Positions 7,516 through 15,196 are shown, counted from the stretch's first letter. The stretch is 18,859 nt of DNA from CAINFV01 sp964409235 (GCA_964409235.1 CAYPCN010000022.1:1-18859), one strand, 5' to 3'. Numbers and translations: made by a program. The notes: generated by a model not told the origin, from the letters alone.

Positions 7516-7794
7516 TCACGGGTTCTCTGCAGGCCGTTCCTTGCTTATCTGAAGTATTTCCAGTGCGTATTCATTACCATCCAACGCGCTGTAAACAACC
7601 CTTTTATCTAGCTCCGAAGGTTTTTTGTATTTCGTAAGAATTTGAACAGCATAAAGATTACCACTAAAAGCTTTTTCAACTAGCACGTTATTAACCTTAT
7701 ATTCCCCCCAAGCCATATAGATGCAAAATCCGATCGGGAAGATGAGCAATATCAGCGGGCTCAACGCCCATTTAAAATACTTTGGCAGCTCCAT
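7516..7794 (-). CDS. Small membrane-anchored protein with helical repeats
   Basis: The protein has 92 residues from the ATG at 7794, with AGAGAG upstream; a longer frame to 7914 has no support. It has one membrane segment near the N terminus (ALSPLILLIFPIGFCIYMAW), then a soluble part with two similar helical units, NLYAVQILTKY and NEYALEILQIS, each preceded by A.(S/D)GN. This could be an ankyrin- or Sel1-like repeat fragment. Function is unknown. It is on the same strand as the two lipoprotein genes and could share their transcript. Confidence 0.55.
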   Translation of the reverse strand: MELPKYFKWALSPLILLIFPIGFCIYMAWGEYKVNNVLVEKAFSGNLYAVQILTKYKKPSELDKRVVYSALDGNEYALEILQISKERPAENP

Positions 7795-7993
7795 GTGAGA
7801 TCTCTCTTTTTCGAAATTCACAAAACACCATGAGCGTACTGAGGATCTTTTCACATCAGTTCGCTGTCCGTTAGGCCAATTTCGCTCAGCCCACGAAGAA
7901 TACGTTGCTGGCAAAGCAACTCCTACGCCTTCGAGACAACGCGCTCAGCAAAACGGTGAATAGGATATTAACGATTGAATTGATAAAAACGCT

Positions 7994-8022
7994 ACTTAAA
8001 GTCTGTCTACTTTAAGTCTGTC
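7994..8022 (+). promoter_or_regulatory. Direct repeat upstream of XRE gene, likely operator
   Basis: ACTTAAAGTCTGTC and ACTTTAAGTCTGTC start 15 bp apart and differ at one base. They lie about 50-75 bp before the XRE regulator in the divergent intergenic region (7795-8068). Repressor autoregulation at this spot is plausible. No clear -35/-10 pair could be fixed. Confidence 0.45.
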
Positions 8023-8068
8023 GACGAACTAATCCATCTCTCTTACATTTTTTATTAAATGAGGCGGC

Positions 8069-8308
8069 ATGGAAATTGTGTTTACGAAACAGCAAAGAGC
8101 GGACATTCGGTCAGCATTCGGAGCTCGTATGCGATCAAGAAGAACGGCTCTCGGCATATCTCAGGAGGAGCTTGCGTTTCGTAGTGGGCTGCATAGAACA
8201 TATGTTGGTAGCGTGGAGCGAGGGGAGCGCAACATTTCGTTGGAGAACATTTATCTTTTAGCCCACGCATTGGAATGCCATCCTCGCGATTTCTTACAGC
8301 CACTGTAA
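8069..8308 (+). CDS. XRE-family transcriptional regulator
   Basis: The protein has 79 residues and is almost entirely one helix-turn-helix of the Cro/CI type (RRTALGISQEELAFRSGLH, then TYVGSVERGERNISL and LAHALECHPRDFL). ATGAGG before the ATG provides a ribosome binding site. It is the only plus-strand gene in the middle of the element, divergent from the membrane protein gene and convergent with the backbone operon. This is where satellites and prophages often keep their master repressor, but its target is unproven. The direct repeat at 7994-8022 is a likely binding site. Confidence 0.9.
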   Translation: MEIVFTKQQRADIRSAFGARMRSRRTALGISQEELAFRSGLHRTYVGSVERGERNISLENIYLLAHALECHPRDFLQPL

Positions 8309-8395
8309 CTACTCCGCGCGAGTGGCATCAAAGTTGTGGGCCACGGCCGGTCATGCCTTGGCACGCTGCCTGAGATTGATTTTCAAGACATATGA

Positions 8396-8629
8396 TCAGT
8401 GATGTGACGCCGCCTTCCTCTCTTTTTGATATTCGAGCCCCAATTCATCAAAGCCTCGTTTGACGCAAAGCATTCCCAATCCGCTTGGTGCCCGACATGC
8501 AAGACTGAGATATGAGGGCCGAGAATTCGGATAATGCTGTTCAACCCAACGATCAAGAGCCTCGTCGGGATTCAGGCCAAGACTTGCTGTCTCTGCCGAT
8601 TTCAAGCGTGTCATGTAGTTTTGCTTCAT
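8396..8629 (-). CDS. Small protein of unknown function
   Basis: The protein has 77 residues. Its ATG overlaps the stop of the terminase-small-subunit-like gene (ATGA at 8626-8629), so it is translationally coupled to it. It is rich in charged residues and ends in KERKAASHH; no motif is recognised. Coupling and codon use support a real gene. It may assist the upstream protein. Confidence 0.6.
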   Translation of the reverse strand: MKQNYMTRLKSAETASLGLNPDEALDRWVEQHYPNSRPSYLSLACRAPSGLGMLCVKRGFDELGLEYQKERKAASHH

Positions 8630-9012
8630 TGCTTTTTTGTCTTTTCAATTGTTTTCTCGATCGCTTGCAGGCGCTCTTCAATCTCGCACATCTCCATGCC
8701 CTTATAGGCATTGGTGAGGATCTTTTCAGCTGCGGAGAGCCGTACTCGCGAATCTGGGTCGGCAAGGCAAGTGACCAACGTTTGGACCGCCTTCTCGGTG
8801 GCGGCCTTCAAAGTTGAGATTGAACCAGTAAAAATCAGGCCCTGATGCTTCCTGAGCTCTTTTTGAAAGTTGGGATCTCTCAACCAGATGAATATTTGCT
8901 TCACACTTATGCCAGCACGCTTTGCTGCCTCTTCGTATGACGGACTTGCAAGCAGGTGAGGCAGAACCTGTAGCTGTCGGGGTGTCAATCTCTCGTTTCT
9001 ATTACTTTTCAT
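8626..9012 (-). CDS. phBC6A51-type HTH protein, terminase small subunit-like
   Basis: The protein has 128 residues. The N terminus is a helix-turn-helix (LTPRQLQVLPHLLASPSYEEAAKRAG in two parts, then VKQIFIWLRDPNF), followed by a long helical region with DSRVRLSAAEKILTNAYKG and a C-terminal coiled coil. This layout is seen in phage DNA-binding proteins annotated as small terminase subunits or phBC6A51 HTH proteins. In a satellite it could redirect packaging, but such proteins also act as regulators. AAAAGG lies before the ATG. It is preceded by the primase gene with a 95-bp gap holding AT-rich sequence (TATTAT, 9058-9066), which could include a promoter. Confidence 0.65.
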   Translation of the reverse strand: MKSNRNERLTPRQLQVLPHLLASPSYEEAAKRAGISVKQIFIWLRDPNFQKELRKHQGLIFTGSISTLKAATEKAVQTLVTCLADPDSRVRLSAAEKILTNAYKGMEMCEIEERLQAIEKTIEKTKKQ

Positions 9013-9107
9013 AACCTTTTAGGAATTATTCACACCTGTTTTTCACGATACCGTCATTGTATAATATTCATAAATTTTCTAGTCATTTAATCAGACAGAA
9101 GGTTTGG

Positions 9108-10085
9108 TCAACACCGATGGCAAATTCCTGCTAACACCCATGCTCGTAAATCAACACCTAACTCGTGCGCTTCGGCGGAACTTTTGCCCACTGGCGGGGG
9201 CCAGAGTATCACGTTCGCAAATGTCGAATGCCAGTATGGGCATTCCTTCTTTCCCGCCTCGTCAAAATCCAGCGCCAAGAGAACGGCATTTTTCTGCAGT
9301 AGCCACTGGCGAATGCTTTCCGAAGGCCTCTTTTGCGCGCCACCCAGGGCCAAACAACAGCTAATGCTTCCCGCTTCCTGGGCCACCAGCATAGCGTCCA
9401 ATTCGGCCTCCACAACTACGACAACGTCCATGGATTGATCTCCAAAGATCGGCATTACGTCAACACTGCCAGGAAGAATGTAGTATTTGCCAAACGCATC
9501 TCCTTCACACCATTCGTGACGCCTGATTTTGATTTTATGCAGGGCATGCTCATGAAAAGTTGGGATGACAATACCCGATGGAATCCAAAACTTTTTCTCT
9601 ACGCCGCGCTCAACTTTTTTCTCCAATCCCCACTCCTCGCGTTTTACATATTGAGTGACCGGGTTCCAGCCGACCAAGTATGTTTGAACGGTTTCTACGG
9701 ACAACCCTCGCTCCTTCAACAGATCGATTGTTCTGGGATCCATCAAAAGCCGCTGATGGCAGCCCTGAACGAACGCGCAGGCCTTGTCCTCCCAGGATTT
9801 CGGTGGAGTTATGACAACCGATTCCGATCGCTCGACGTAAAGATCGTTCTTTTTGCCAACCCTGGCTTGGGCCTCATGAAAGGACATGCCCATGAATTCC
9901 CGGCAAAAATTTATTGCATCACCAGACGTTTTGCACTGTCGGCACCAGTAGCGACCACTTTTTGGCCAAATGGCAAAGCGGTCAGTGCCACCACAACTCG
10001 GGCATGCGGAGTGAAATTCCCCACCGCGTGTCGACGACGTTTTCTTCGGGTGAAGACCGATTGTCATGGCTAATTCGAGTATCAT
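9108..10085 (-). CDS. Primase with CHC2 zinc finger and Toprim domain
   Basis: The protein has 325 residues. The CHC2-type zinc finger has Cys28, Cys31, Cys48 and Cys51 (CPSC, CRQC), followed by GDAINF. The Toprim domain is near residues 220-290, with VVVVEAELDA (Glu226) and LALDFDEAG (Asp273, Asp275), the metal-binding acidic set. It resembles primases of P4-type satellites and integrative elements, and is shorter than chromosomal DnaG and lacks its C-terminal helicase-binding region. It should lay down RNA primers for element replication. TGAGG five bases before the ATG sets the start. It lies directly beside the iteron array and follows the DUF3987 gene on the same strand. Confidence 0.88.
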   Translation of the reverse strand: MILELAMTIGLHPKKTSSTRGGEFHSACPSCGGTDRFAIWPKSGRYWCRQCKTSGDAINFCREFMGMSFHEAQARVGKKNDLYVERSESVVITPPKSWEDKACAFVQGCHQRLLMDPRTIDLLKERGLSVETVQTYLVGWNPVTQYVKREEWGLEKKVERGVEKKFWIPSGIVIPTFHEHALHKIKIRRHEWCEGDAFGKYYILPGSVDVMPIFGDQSMDVVVVVEAELDAMLVAQEAGSISCCLALGGAQKRPSESIRQWLLQKNAVLLALDFDEAGKKECPYWHSTFANVILWPPPVGKSSAEAHELGVDLRAWVLAGICHRC

Positions 10086-10099
10086 CTCATCCTCAATGC

Positions 10100-10295
10100 G
10101 CTAAACGAGCTAAACGCGCTAATACACTCTACAAATGACTTGCTAACGTCGTGCTAACGCAGCGCTAAATCCAGGACCGGCACTGCTCAATGCCGGGCAT
10201 TTCTTTTTAGCACTCGCTTAGCCCGGTCTTAGCGCTGGACCTGGACAAATTTTTGTCTCTATTTTCTGGATTGTTAGCGCCATTAGCGCGTTAGC
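10100..10295. other. Candidate replication origin with mirrored GCTAA iterons
   Basis: Twelve copies of GCTAA occur in under 200 bp. Six are on the plus strand (starts 10100, 10109, 10118, 10142, 10153, 10164) and six on the minus strand as TTAGC (10207, 10218, 10229, 10274, 10283, 10291). The inner six are spaced 11 bp and are exactly symmetrical about 10187.5; the outer six are spaced 8-9 bp and symmetrical about 10198. Many copies extend to GCGCTAAC. An AT-rich run (10248-10268) could be the unwinding zone. Placement between primase and the DUF3987 replication protein fits an origin. The last copy includes the stop codon of the DUF3987 gene. Confidence 0.75.
10177..10196 (+). other. Central hairpin of the candidate origin
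   Basis: CCGGCA pairs with TGCCGG around an 8-base loop, centred within one base of the symmetry axis of the inner iterons. GCATTTCTTTTT follows on the plus strand, so it could also end a plus-strand RNA, for example a primer or antisense RNA. Confidence 0.5.
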
Positions 10296-11856
10296 GCCTC
10301 CGTGGTTGATTTTCTAAAGAGACGTTGAGCCGCCATTCCAATTTCTCATGGCCCGCCCGTTCCACCATCTTGTGCTCTTCCAAAATGCCCATGACCTTTT
10401 GGGCCATTTGTTTGTTGCGAACGCCTCGTGGGCCAGCTCTTTGGTAGATTTCCTGTAGAGAAAATGTCTTTTGTGCACCGTTTTCAGCAGACGCTCTTTT
10501 CATCATCCAATCGTGAACGGCCTGTGCCAAATCCAGGTCAGTATCAACACAACTGATATCGGCAATTCGAAGAGCTTCACCGAGGTAGAAACGAACCAGT
10601 TCAATTGCTCTCTCCATAGCGTCAATGGAGATATCTGCTGCTTCGAAATTCTCGACAATCGTCAGCACACCACCAATACGAAGAGCCTGCTCGGCTGCCT
10701 TATTGGCTGACCGTCGTATGCCATAATACGGGCCATTTGAGCCTAGCGCACAGTCAATCTCATCGTGAAAACGAACCCAGGCTTCCTTGGCAGTAGCACT
10801 TAACCCAATTCTCCTTGGCGACAATTCATTCCGTACGGTTTTGTCTGCCAACGGCAGCGGTTGTTGGAGAAGCGCTGTAGCATGAGCGTAAAAACCCTGG
10901 AGAGTAGAATCCTGCGATACATCTACTGGGTTGTATGGCCTTTCGCCTGCATTTGATACTGGAGCTACAATAAGGCACCTGGCAATAAGCCCCTGACCAA
11001 CTAGTAGATCGTTTTTTAGGACGTTGGCCAAAACCACCTCCTGAATCATCAGATGACTTGAAAACCGCCGTCCATAGAGAAGCAGATTTTCATCTCCACC
11101 CCTGATCCGAGTGATTGGTTTGCCATCCCACAACGACGACAGGCCACAGGCAGTTTTTAGCATATTCTCCCTGCCCATCGCGTATCCCCCGAACATGCGC
11201 CCCCCTTCGTCAGAGAAGAGACCGATGCTCGGCTGGCCGACGGCGTACAATTTGACCAAACCTTCGTAGCTGGGCTCTTCCAGGAGGAGATATGGCTCCA
11301 ATGGCCGCGCGGGCTCCTGAGGCAACTTGCGAAGCTCGGTTGCAATCGTTTCCGGCTTTTTTCTCAGAATCATGTCCCGATGCATCTTCCAGGCATCAAA
11401 CTTGTCCCTGTACTCCTGCTTTTCTCGAACGCAGTTTTGAGCCAGAGTTCTTTCATGATCTCGCACTGGCTTGAGGACGATGCTATCGACGGCACTTTTA
11501 CGATCTCCAGATTCCGCGGCAGTGACCATGAACAGGGAAAGAGGATGTATTCGTCCATCAATACAAACGTCGGCATAAGGTTGGGCCATCAATGCCGCAG
11601 CGGCAAAAACGCTTTGTCCGCAAATTGCTTCTGGCGCTCTGACTATTTCATGGATGCGCCTAGCCACAGGGCCTAGAATTGGCCCCAGAGCGTCAAACGG
11701 AAATGGCCTAGGCGGTAACACCTCTCTTTGCAATGGCAAAGGACGCGCAACGTATCTGTCATTTATTTCCTGGGCCCTTTGGGCAGACAATATTCCAGGA
11801 TCGTAGGTAGCGCCGACATCATGTTGCGATGTCGGAACCGGAATGCTATTATTCAC
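10291..11856 (-). CDS. DUF3987 protein, putative replication helicase/ATPase
   Basis: The protein has 521 residues. It matches the DUF3987 pattern found in mobile elements: FPFDALGP, a region APEAICGQSVFAAAAL, and a Walker-A-like loop AAESGDRKS at about residues 113-121. Further on are PSIGLFSDEGGRMF and RRFSSHLMIQ. The family is usually beside a Toprim primase and is thought to replace the helicase half of P4-type alpha proteins. The start is a GTG with AGGAG nine bases before it. A palindrome overlaps that ribosome binding site and a strong hairpin lies further upstream, so translation may be controlled. The C terminus reaches into the iteron array. Confidence 0.85.
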   Translation of the reverse strand: MNNSIPVPTSQHDVGATYDPGILSAQRAQEINDRYVARPLPLQREVLPPRPFPFDALGPILGPVARRIHEIVRAPEAICGQSVFAAAALMAQPYADVCIDGRIHPLSLFMVTAAESGDRKSAVDSIVLKPVRDHERTLAQNCVREKQEYRDKFDAWKMHRDMILRKKPETIATELRKLPQEPARPLEPYLLLEEPSYEGLVKLYAVGQPSIGLFSDEGGRMFGGYAMGRENMLKTACGLSSLWDGKPITRIRGGDENLLLYGRRFSSHLMIQEVVLANVLKNDLLVGQGLIARCLIVAPVSNAGERPYNPVDVSQDSTLQGFYAHATALLQQPLPLADKTVRNELSPRRIGLSATAKEAWVRFHDEIDCALGSNGPYYGIRRSANKAAEQALRIGGVLTIVENFEAADISIDAMERAIELVRFYLGEALRIADISCVDTDLDLAQAVHDWMMKRASAENGAQKTFSLQEIYQRAGPRGVRNKQMAQKVMGILEEHKMVERAGHEKLEWRLNVSLENQPRRR

Positions 11857-11861
11857 GACGT

Positions 11862-11921
11862 ATAGCTCCTAGCTATCGGTGGTTGATTAAAGTAGCCCAC
11901 AGAGTTGGCGCTCCGTGGGCT
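11862..11921 (-). promoter_or_regulatory. Palindrome over ribosome binding site plus upstream hairpin
   Basis: ATAGCT-CCT-AGCTAT at 11862-11876 contains the AGGAGCT ribosome binding site of the DUF3987 gene on the minus strand. At 11894-11921 AGCCCAC.GAG pairs with CTC.GTGGGCT around TTGGCG with one mismatch, a ten-pair stem. They sit in the 72-bp gap after the 11929-12342 gene. They could be an attenuator and a translational switch, or a protein-binding operator. Confidence 0.4.
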
Positions 11922-11928
11922 CGTGGGA

Positions 11929-12342
11929 CTATCTACTCAGGCCATATACGAGGCCATGAAGTGGTATCTGAACCTCATCGAATCCAAGCAATGACAGCAA
12001 ATATTTCAGCAGCACATACACGTGCTCAAACTCGTTCGGATTTGCCTTCGCCGCTTCGACTAAGGACCGTATTCGATCATCTTCGGATGTGAAAAATGGC
12101 TCAGGACCACTTGTCCTATCCCTAATGGAGCCGATGGCACGATCGGTTTCTGTTGGGCGAACGCAAACGATGTCGCCGACAATCTTGGAGTGGGCAAAAC
12201 GGCCCGGAGAATCGACGCATACTCCCTTTGATCCATATTTCTGGGTCGTGCTATGTTTATGACGGCTGTTTAAGTGAGTGGTACAACACTCAAGGCGATG
12301 TGCCGCAAACACATCGCCTCCATTCTTTTCCTTTGGAATCAT
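11929..12342 (-). CDS. Hypothetical protein of the replication operon
   Basis: The protein has 137 residues. Its ATG overlaps the stop of the preceding gene (ATGA at 12339-12342), so it is coupled to it. The first half is basic with Cys and His pairs (ECCTTHLNSRHKH, then KGVCVDSPGRFAHS), which might hold a metal; the second half is helical (DDRIRSLVEAAKANP). No family is recognised. Its place between the AlpA-like genes and the DUF3987 gene suggests a part in control or start of replication. Confidence 0.6.
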   Translation of the reverse strand: MIPKEKNGGDVFAAHRLECCTTHLNSRHKHSTTQKYGSKGVCVDSPGRFAHSKIVGDIVCVRPTETDRAIGSIRDRTSGPEPFFTSEDDRIRSLVEAAKANPNEFEHVYVLLKYLLSLLGFDEVQIPLHGLVYGLSR

Positions 12343-12545
12343 CGTTCCTCCGCTTTAGTGTTGAGATCGGCCACGGCCTTAAAGAACTCCTCATCATCGA
12401 TGAGAATTCTGGCGCCAACTTTTTTGAAGCACTTTTGAAGTGGCTTAAGGCGTTTGTCTCTCTGCGAACGATAAGACCAGTTCCTCAGAGCTGAGACCGA
12501 AGGCCACGGATGCTTCTCTGCGAACTGCTTCAATGTTAAAAGCAT
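12339..12545 (-). CDS. AlpA/excisionase-like small DNA-binding protein
   Basis: The protein has 68 residues from the ATG at 12545, which is preceded by AAAGGAG; a longer frame to 12647 has no such site. The sequence TLKQFAEKHPWPSVSALRNW is followed by CFKKVGARILIDDEEFF, the pattern of small winged-helix proteins such as AlpA and excisionases: a helix-turn-helix followed by a strand pair with R.LID. Such proteins aid excision or control transcription. It resembles the protein encoded at 12562-12897, from which it is separated by 16 bp. Confidence 0.7.
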   Translation of the reverse strand: MLLTLKQFAEKHPWPSVSALRNWSYRSQRDKRLKPLQKCFKKVGARILIDDEEFFKAVADLNTKAEER

Positions 12546-12561
12546 TTTTTTGACTCCTTTG

Positions 12562-12897
12562 TTATTGCAGAATGTCGGCAGCGATTTGTTGAAAAACATC
12601 GTCTGACAACCCATGTGTCTGTGGATTGAGACCGACGAGAATGTCACTCATGTCCTCTCCGGAAATCAGCGACCAGTATGGTCGGAGTGCATACAATGCT
12701 TCCAGAGTGTGGCGCGGGAGCTCGTGCACTCCGTACTCAGCGGCCGCCATGAGATATGCCGCCTCATCAACGAACAGCCGTCCTCCTCTCCTCTTGAAGA
12801 TTTTCTTGCTCATCTTTCGAGCACAGTGCTCATCAGGGAACGCAAGGCATGGAAGTCCGGGGTGTTTTTGATGAAGGTCTTGGTATTTAATGAACAT
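12562..12897 (-). CDS. Second AlpA/excisionase-like protein, paralogue of the neighbour
   Basis: The protein has 111 residues from the ATG at 12897 (a GTG at 12909 is possible but lacks a ribosome binding site). The N-terminal part, KYQDLHQKHPGLP, then KIFKRRGGRLFVDEAAYLM, lines up with the neighbour's KQFAEKHPWPS and CFKKVGARILIDDEEFF. A helical tail of about 55 residues, absent from the neighbour, follows. It probably arose by tandem duplication and may act as partner or antagonist of the first. It is likely first in the replication operon; 12910-13174 must hold the promoter. Confidence 0.6.
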   Translation of the reverse strand: MFIKYQDLHQKHPGLPCLAFPDEHCARKMSKKIFKRRGGRLFVDEAAYLMAAAEYGVHELPRHTLEALYALRPYWSLISGEDMSDILVGLNPQTHGLSDDVFQQIAADILQ

Positions 12898-12905
12898 GTG
12901 ATTTC

Positions 12906-12971
12906 TCACTTTTGAGTTTGTTTCACAGCATCAGAGGTAATCGCCTCCTTTCTGCTTGGCTTCATCTTCAT
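12906..12971 (-). CDS. Possible 21-residue leader peptide
   Basis: A short frame starting MKMKPSRKEAITSD ends in a TGA nine bases before the ATG of the AlpA-like gene. A strong AAAGGAGG (12944-12951) lies inside it and is otherwise unexplained. It could be a leader coupling translation, or chance. The rest of 12910-13174 shows inverted repeats (ATCGT/ACGAT near 13013-13027; GGGAAA/TTTCCC near 13073-13098) but no gene. Confidence 0.15.
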   Translation of the reverse strand: MKMKPSRKEAITSDAVKQTQK

Positions 12972-13174
12972 CTATTCTGCAAGTTGCTTACGTATGGAAC
13001 AATTTTGGGTGATCGTTTTCTGACGATAACGCCTTCCAAGGTGGCTTTTAGGGGCGATCCTCAAAATCGTTCGGGAAAGAAATTCATGTTTTTTTCCCAC
13101 GATGTGGAGACTTGTTGATTGTTCGTTGTTCCAATTCTCAAGCCCATATGTCGGGAAACGCGATCTTTCGGCCG

Positions 13175-14053
13175 TCAATGGGCCAATTTGAGAAGTGATT
13201 TTTTTTGTGCCATTTTCCTCTCATGTTTTGTGCGTGGATCAACAGGTTTGATCATCTTTTCTATGGCACCCGGAGTGGTGATAAATTGTTTTGATATTTT
13301 GGCATGCACCCTACGAGCAACTTCAGCCCTGCTGAGAGATGGATCGTTGCTCCATTCCTCTTTTGCTATGTCACACGCCATTTGTTTTATCGTTAGTCTC
13401 TCTCTTGAAAACGCTCTCCACAATTTCACATTTGGAAGTTCAGCAATCAGATAGGCGACGACTCTTTTAAGACGACACAGGAGTTCGACCATCGGCGGTG
13501 AACGATATACCGGCGAATAGGGATGCTCTTCGAGTTGTCTGACCGCGAGAAATTTGTCGGATATTCTTTCAAATAAAGCCAGGGCTTGGACGGGGTCCTC
13601 GCCAATCACATAGGATTTTGAGTGTATCCAATCGTACATCATGATGACGGTCATGAGTTCGTTCTCTTTTGGATCCAGGTCTTCTATATCGTCTGCCTTG
13701 GACAACAACCATCTTCGGGCCTCTTCGATCCATCCTTTATCCGCATTCAACTCCATCAATACACCAATTATGCCTCCAGCATTTCTGCTCTTCAGAGACG
13801 GTATGAGTTCGTCTAAATTCATCTCCTTACGGAGTCGGCCCAACGCAGCCATATTTTCTGTCTCATGCCATTTGATATATTCGTTATGATTCCGAACCTG
13901 ATCCCAAAAATCATCCAGTGAGTGGAGTTTGCGCAGCATTGGCATCGTTCTGGTGAGTACTCGATTAAACGCCACATATGTGTCATCGCATGAGAGAAGA
14001 GCGGAAAGCTCTGAAAGTACGCTGTTGATTTCATGTTTTTCCTTTTTTTTCAT
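13175..14053 (-). CDS. Hypothetical protein coupled to integrase
   Basis: The protein has 292 residues from the ATG at 14053 (AAAGG before it), overlapping the integrase 3' end by 23 bp; ATG 14086 would add 11 residues. It is mainly helical. The N terminus is acidic (VLSELSALLSCDD), the middle has a segment EDPVQALALFERISDK, and the C-terminal region (SLSRAEVARRVHAKIS, then TPGAIEKMIKP) looks like a helix-turn-helix. No named family is recognised. Tight coupling to the integrase suggests a role in integration, excision or their control. Confidence 0.75.
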   Translation of the reverse strand: MKKKEKHEINSVLSELSALLSCDDTYVAFNRVLTRTMPMLRKLHSLDDFWDQVRNHNEYIKWHETENMAALGRLRKEMNLDELIPSLKSRNAGGIIGVLMELNADKGWIEEARRWLLSKADDIEDLDPKENELMTVIMMYDWIHSKSYVIGEDPVQALALFERISDKFLAVRQLEEHPYSPVYRSPPMVELLCRLKRVVAYLIAELPNVKLWRAFSRERLTIKQMACDIAKEEWSNDPSLSRAEVARRVHAKISKQFITTPGAIEKMIKPVDPRTKHERKMAQKKSLLKLAH

Positions 14054-15113
14054 CGAGCAGCCTTTCGGTTGAATGTTGAACGACATCTTTTAAATACGTA
14101 TCTGCAAAGTGGGTGTACCTCTTGCTCATGACCGGAGATTTGTGGCCAAGGAGAGACATGAGAGCACTTGTGTTGGCCCCCTGCATGGCGAAATGCGACG
14201 CCGCCGTATGACGGAGCGTGTGAAATGTCGCGCCAGTGATCCCGGCATTCTTGAGCGCAGTTTCAAATGCCGAACGAAGCCGCACATTCCCATGTTCGTT
14301 CCCCATGCGTCTTATGGGTGGGAAAACCAATGTATCGAGAGATAATTGCCTCATTTCCTGTAGAAGAGCCGATATTTCCTTGGATATGGGAATCGTTCTG
14401 TCAGTGCCGTTCTTCGTGTGTCGCAAATGAATAAACCCAGCATCGAGGTCGACTTGATCCCAGCGCAACGAGACAATTTCGCTGTATCTCATTCCAAGTG
14501 TGACGGCCATTAAGACGACAGGGTAGAGCCGCGTGTTTCGTGACTTTCTGCATTCATCCAGCAGCCGTTGGACTTCATCCACAGATAGAAACCGTGTTTT
14601 GCCAGATGACTCTTTGAGCTTGCCGACACGAGACATCGGGGATACCTCAAGCCAGCACCATTCACGAACACAAAGCGTCAGCACTTTTGACAGCGCCGCC
14701 AAATATCTATTCGCAGTGGCACCCGACCTTGCCCCTCCCCTCTTCGTTTTCTCGTTCACGAGCCGATCTCGGAGCTCGGAGATAACGGCTGGAGAAATCT
14801 TCGCGAGGAGCAGCTCCCCTATTTGATCCTTCCACCACGACAGAAGTTGGCGCTGTTTGGGAACGCGGTGCGGGTATTGACGAAGAAATATGGTGAGATA
14901 CCGATCAATAGCATCAGCAAGGGTGTGACTTCTCTCTTCCCCAGCCGTTAGGTGCTTGCCACGACGGAGGTCTGACTCAGTTGCCTGCACCCACTGTTTG
15001 GCATCGTCACGCGTCTCAAACTTGCGTGACAGGTACGGGAATCCCTTCAGACGGATCTCGGCGTAGTAGGCCGCCCGGCCATCTTTTCGTTTCTTCTTCG
15101 CAATGCGACCCAC
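14031..15113 (-). CDS. int: Tyrosine recombinase (integrase)
   Basis: The protein has 360 residues from the GTG at 15113. An arm-binding N-terminal domain (RKDGRAAYYAEIRLKG) is followed by a core-binding domain and a complete catalytic domain: Arg209 in TLGMRYSEI, Lys234 in HTKNG, His298 and Arg301 in HTLRHTA, His324 in LLGHKS, and nucleophile Tyr333 in SKRYTHF. It looks fully functional. GTG 15113 has AAGGAGG four bases before it, whereas ATG 15131 has no ribosome binding site. It should catalyse recombination between the 53-bp repeats. The nearby double TTACGGAAA sites are probably its arm sites. Confidence 0.95.
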   Translation of the reverse strand: MGRIAKKKRKDGRAAYYAEIRLKGFPYLSRKFETRDDAKQWVQATESDLRRGKHLTAGEERSHTLADAIDRYLTIFLRQYPHRVPKQRQLLSWWKDQIGELLLAKISPAVISELRDRLVNEKTKRGGARSGATANRYLAALSKVLTLCVREWCWLEVSPMSRVGKLKESSGKTRFLSVDEVQRLLDECRKSRNTRLYPVVLMAVTLGMRYSEIVSLRWDQVDLDAGFIHLRHTKNGTDRTIPISKEISALLQEMRQLSLDTLVFPPIRRMGNEHGNVRLRSAFETALKNAGITGATFHTLRHTAASHFAMQGANTSALMSLLGHKSPVMSKRYTHFADTYLKDVVQHSTERLLDEKKGKT

Positions 15114-15181
15114 GATGCCTCCTTGAATCATTCAGGAATAAGGTTGAAAAACTAGGACTTGAGCTGAAAAAAGTAAAGCAA

Positions 15182-15196
15182 GGGATATACAATCCC
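15182..15196. promoter_or_regulatory. Inverted repeat upstream of integrase
   Basis: GGGAT and ATCCC flank ATACA about 70 bp before the integrase start. TATAC within it could form part of a promoter, so it may be an operator. The wider gap 15114-15577 otherwise holds arm sites and no supported gene. Confidence 0.3.

Noticed and set aside
9333..10073. 246-codon plus-strand frame opposite the primase
   Set aside because: The minus strand encodes clear CHC2 and Toprim motifs over the same bases; the plus-strand reading has none.
12906..12971. Leader peptide as a firm gene
   Set aside because: The ribosome binding site before it is poor and 21 codons is too short to judge; listed only at low confidence.
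13073..13098. GGGAAA/TTTCCC hairpin as a terminator
   Set aside because: It has weak pairing and no T-run after the stem on the transcribed strand.
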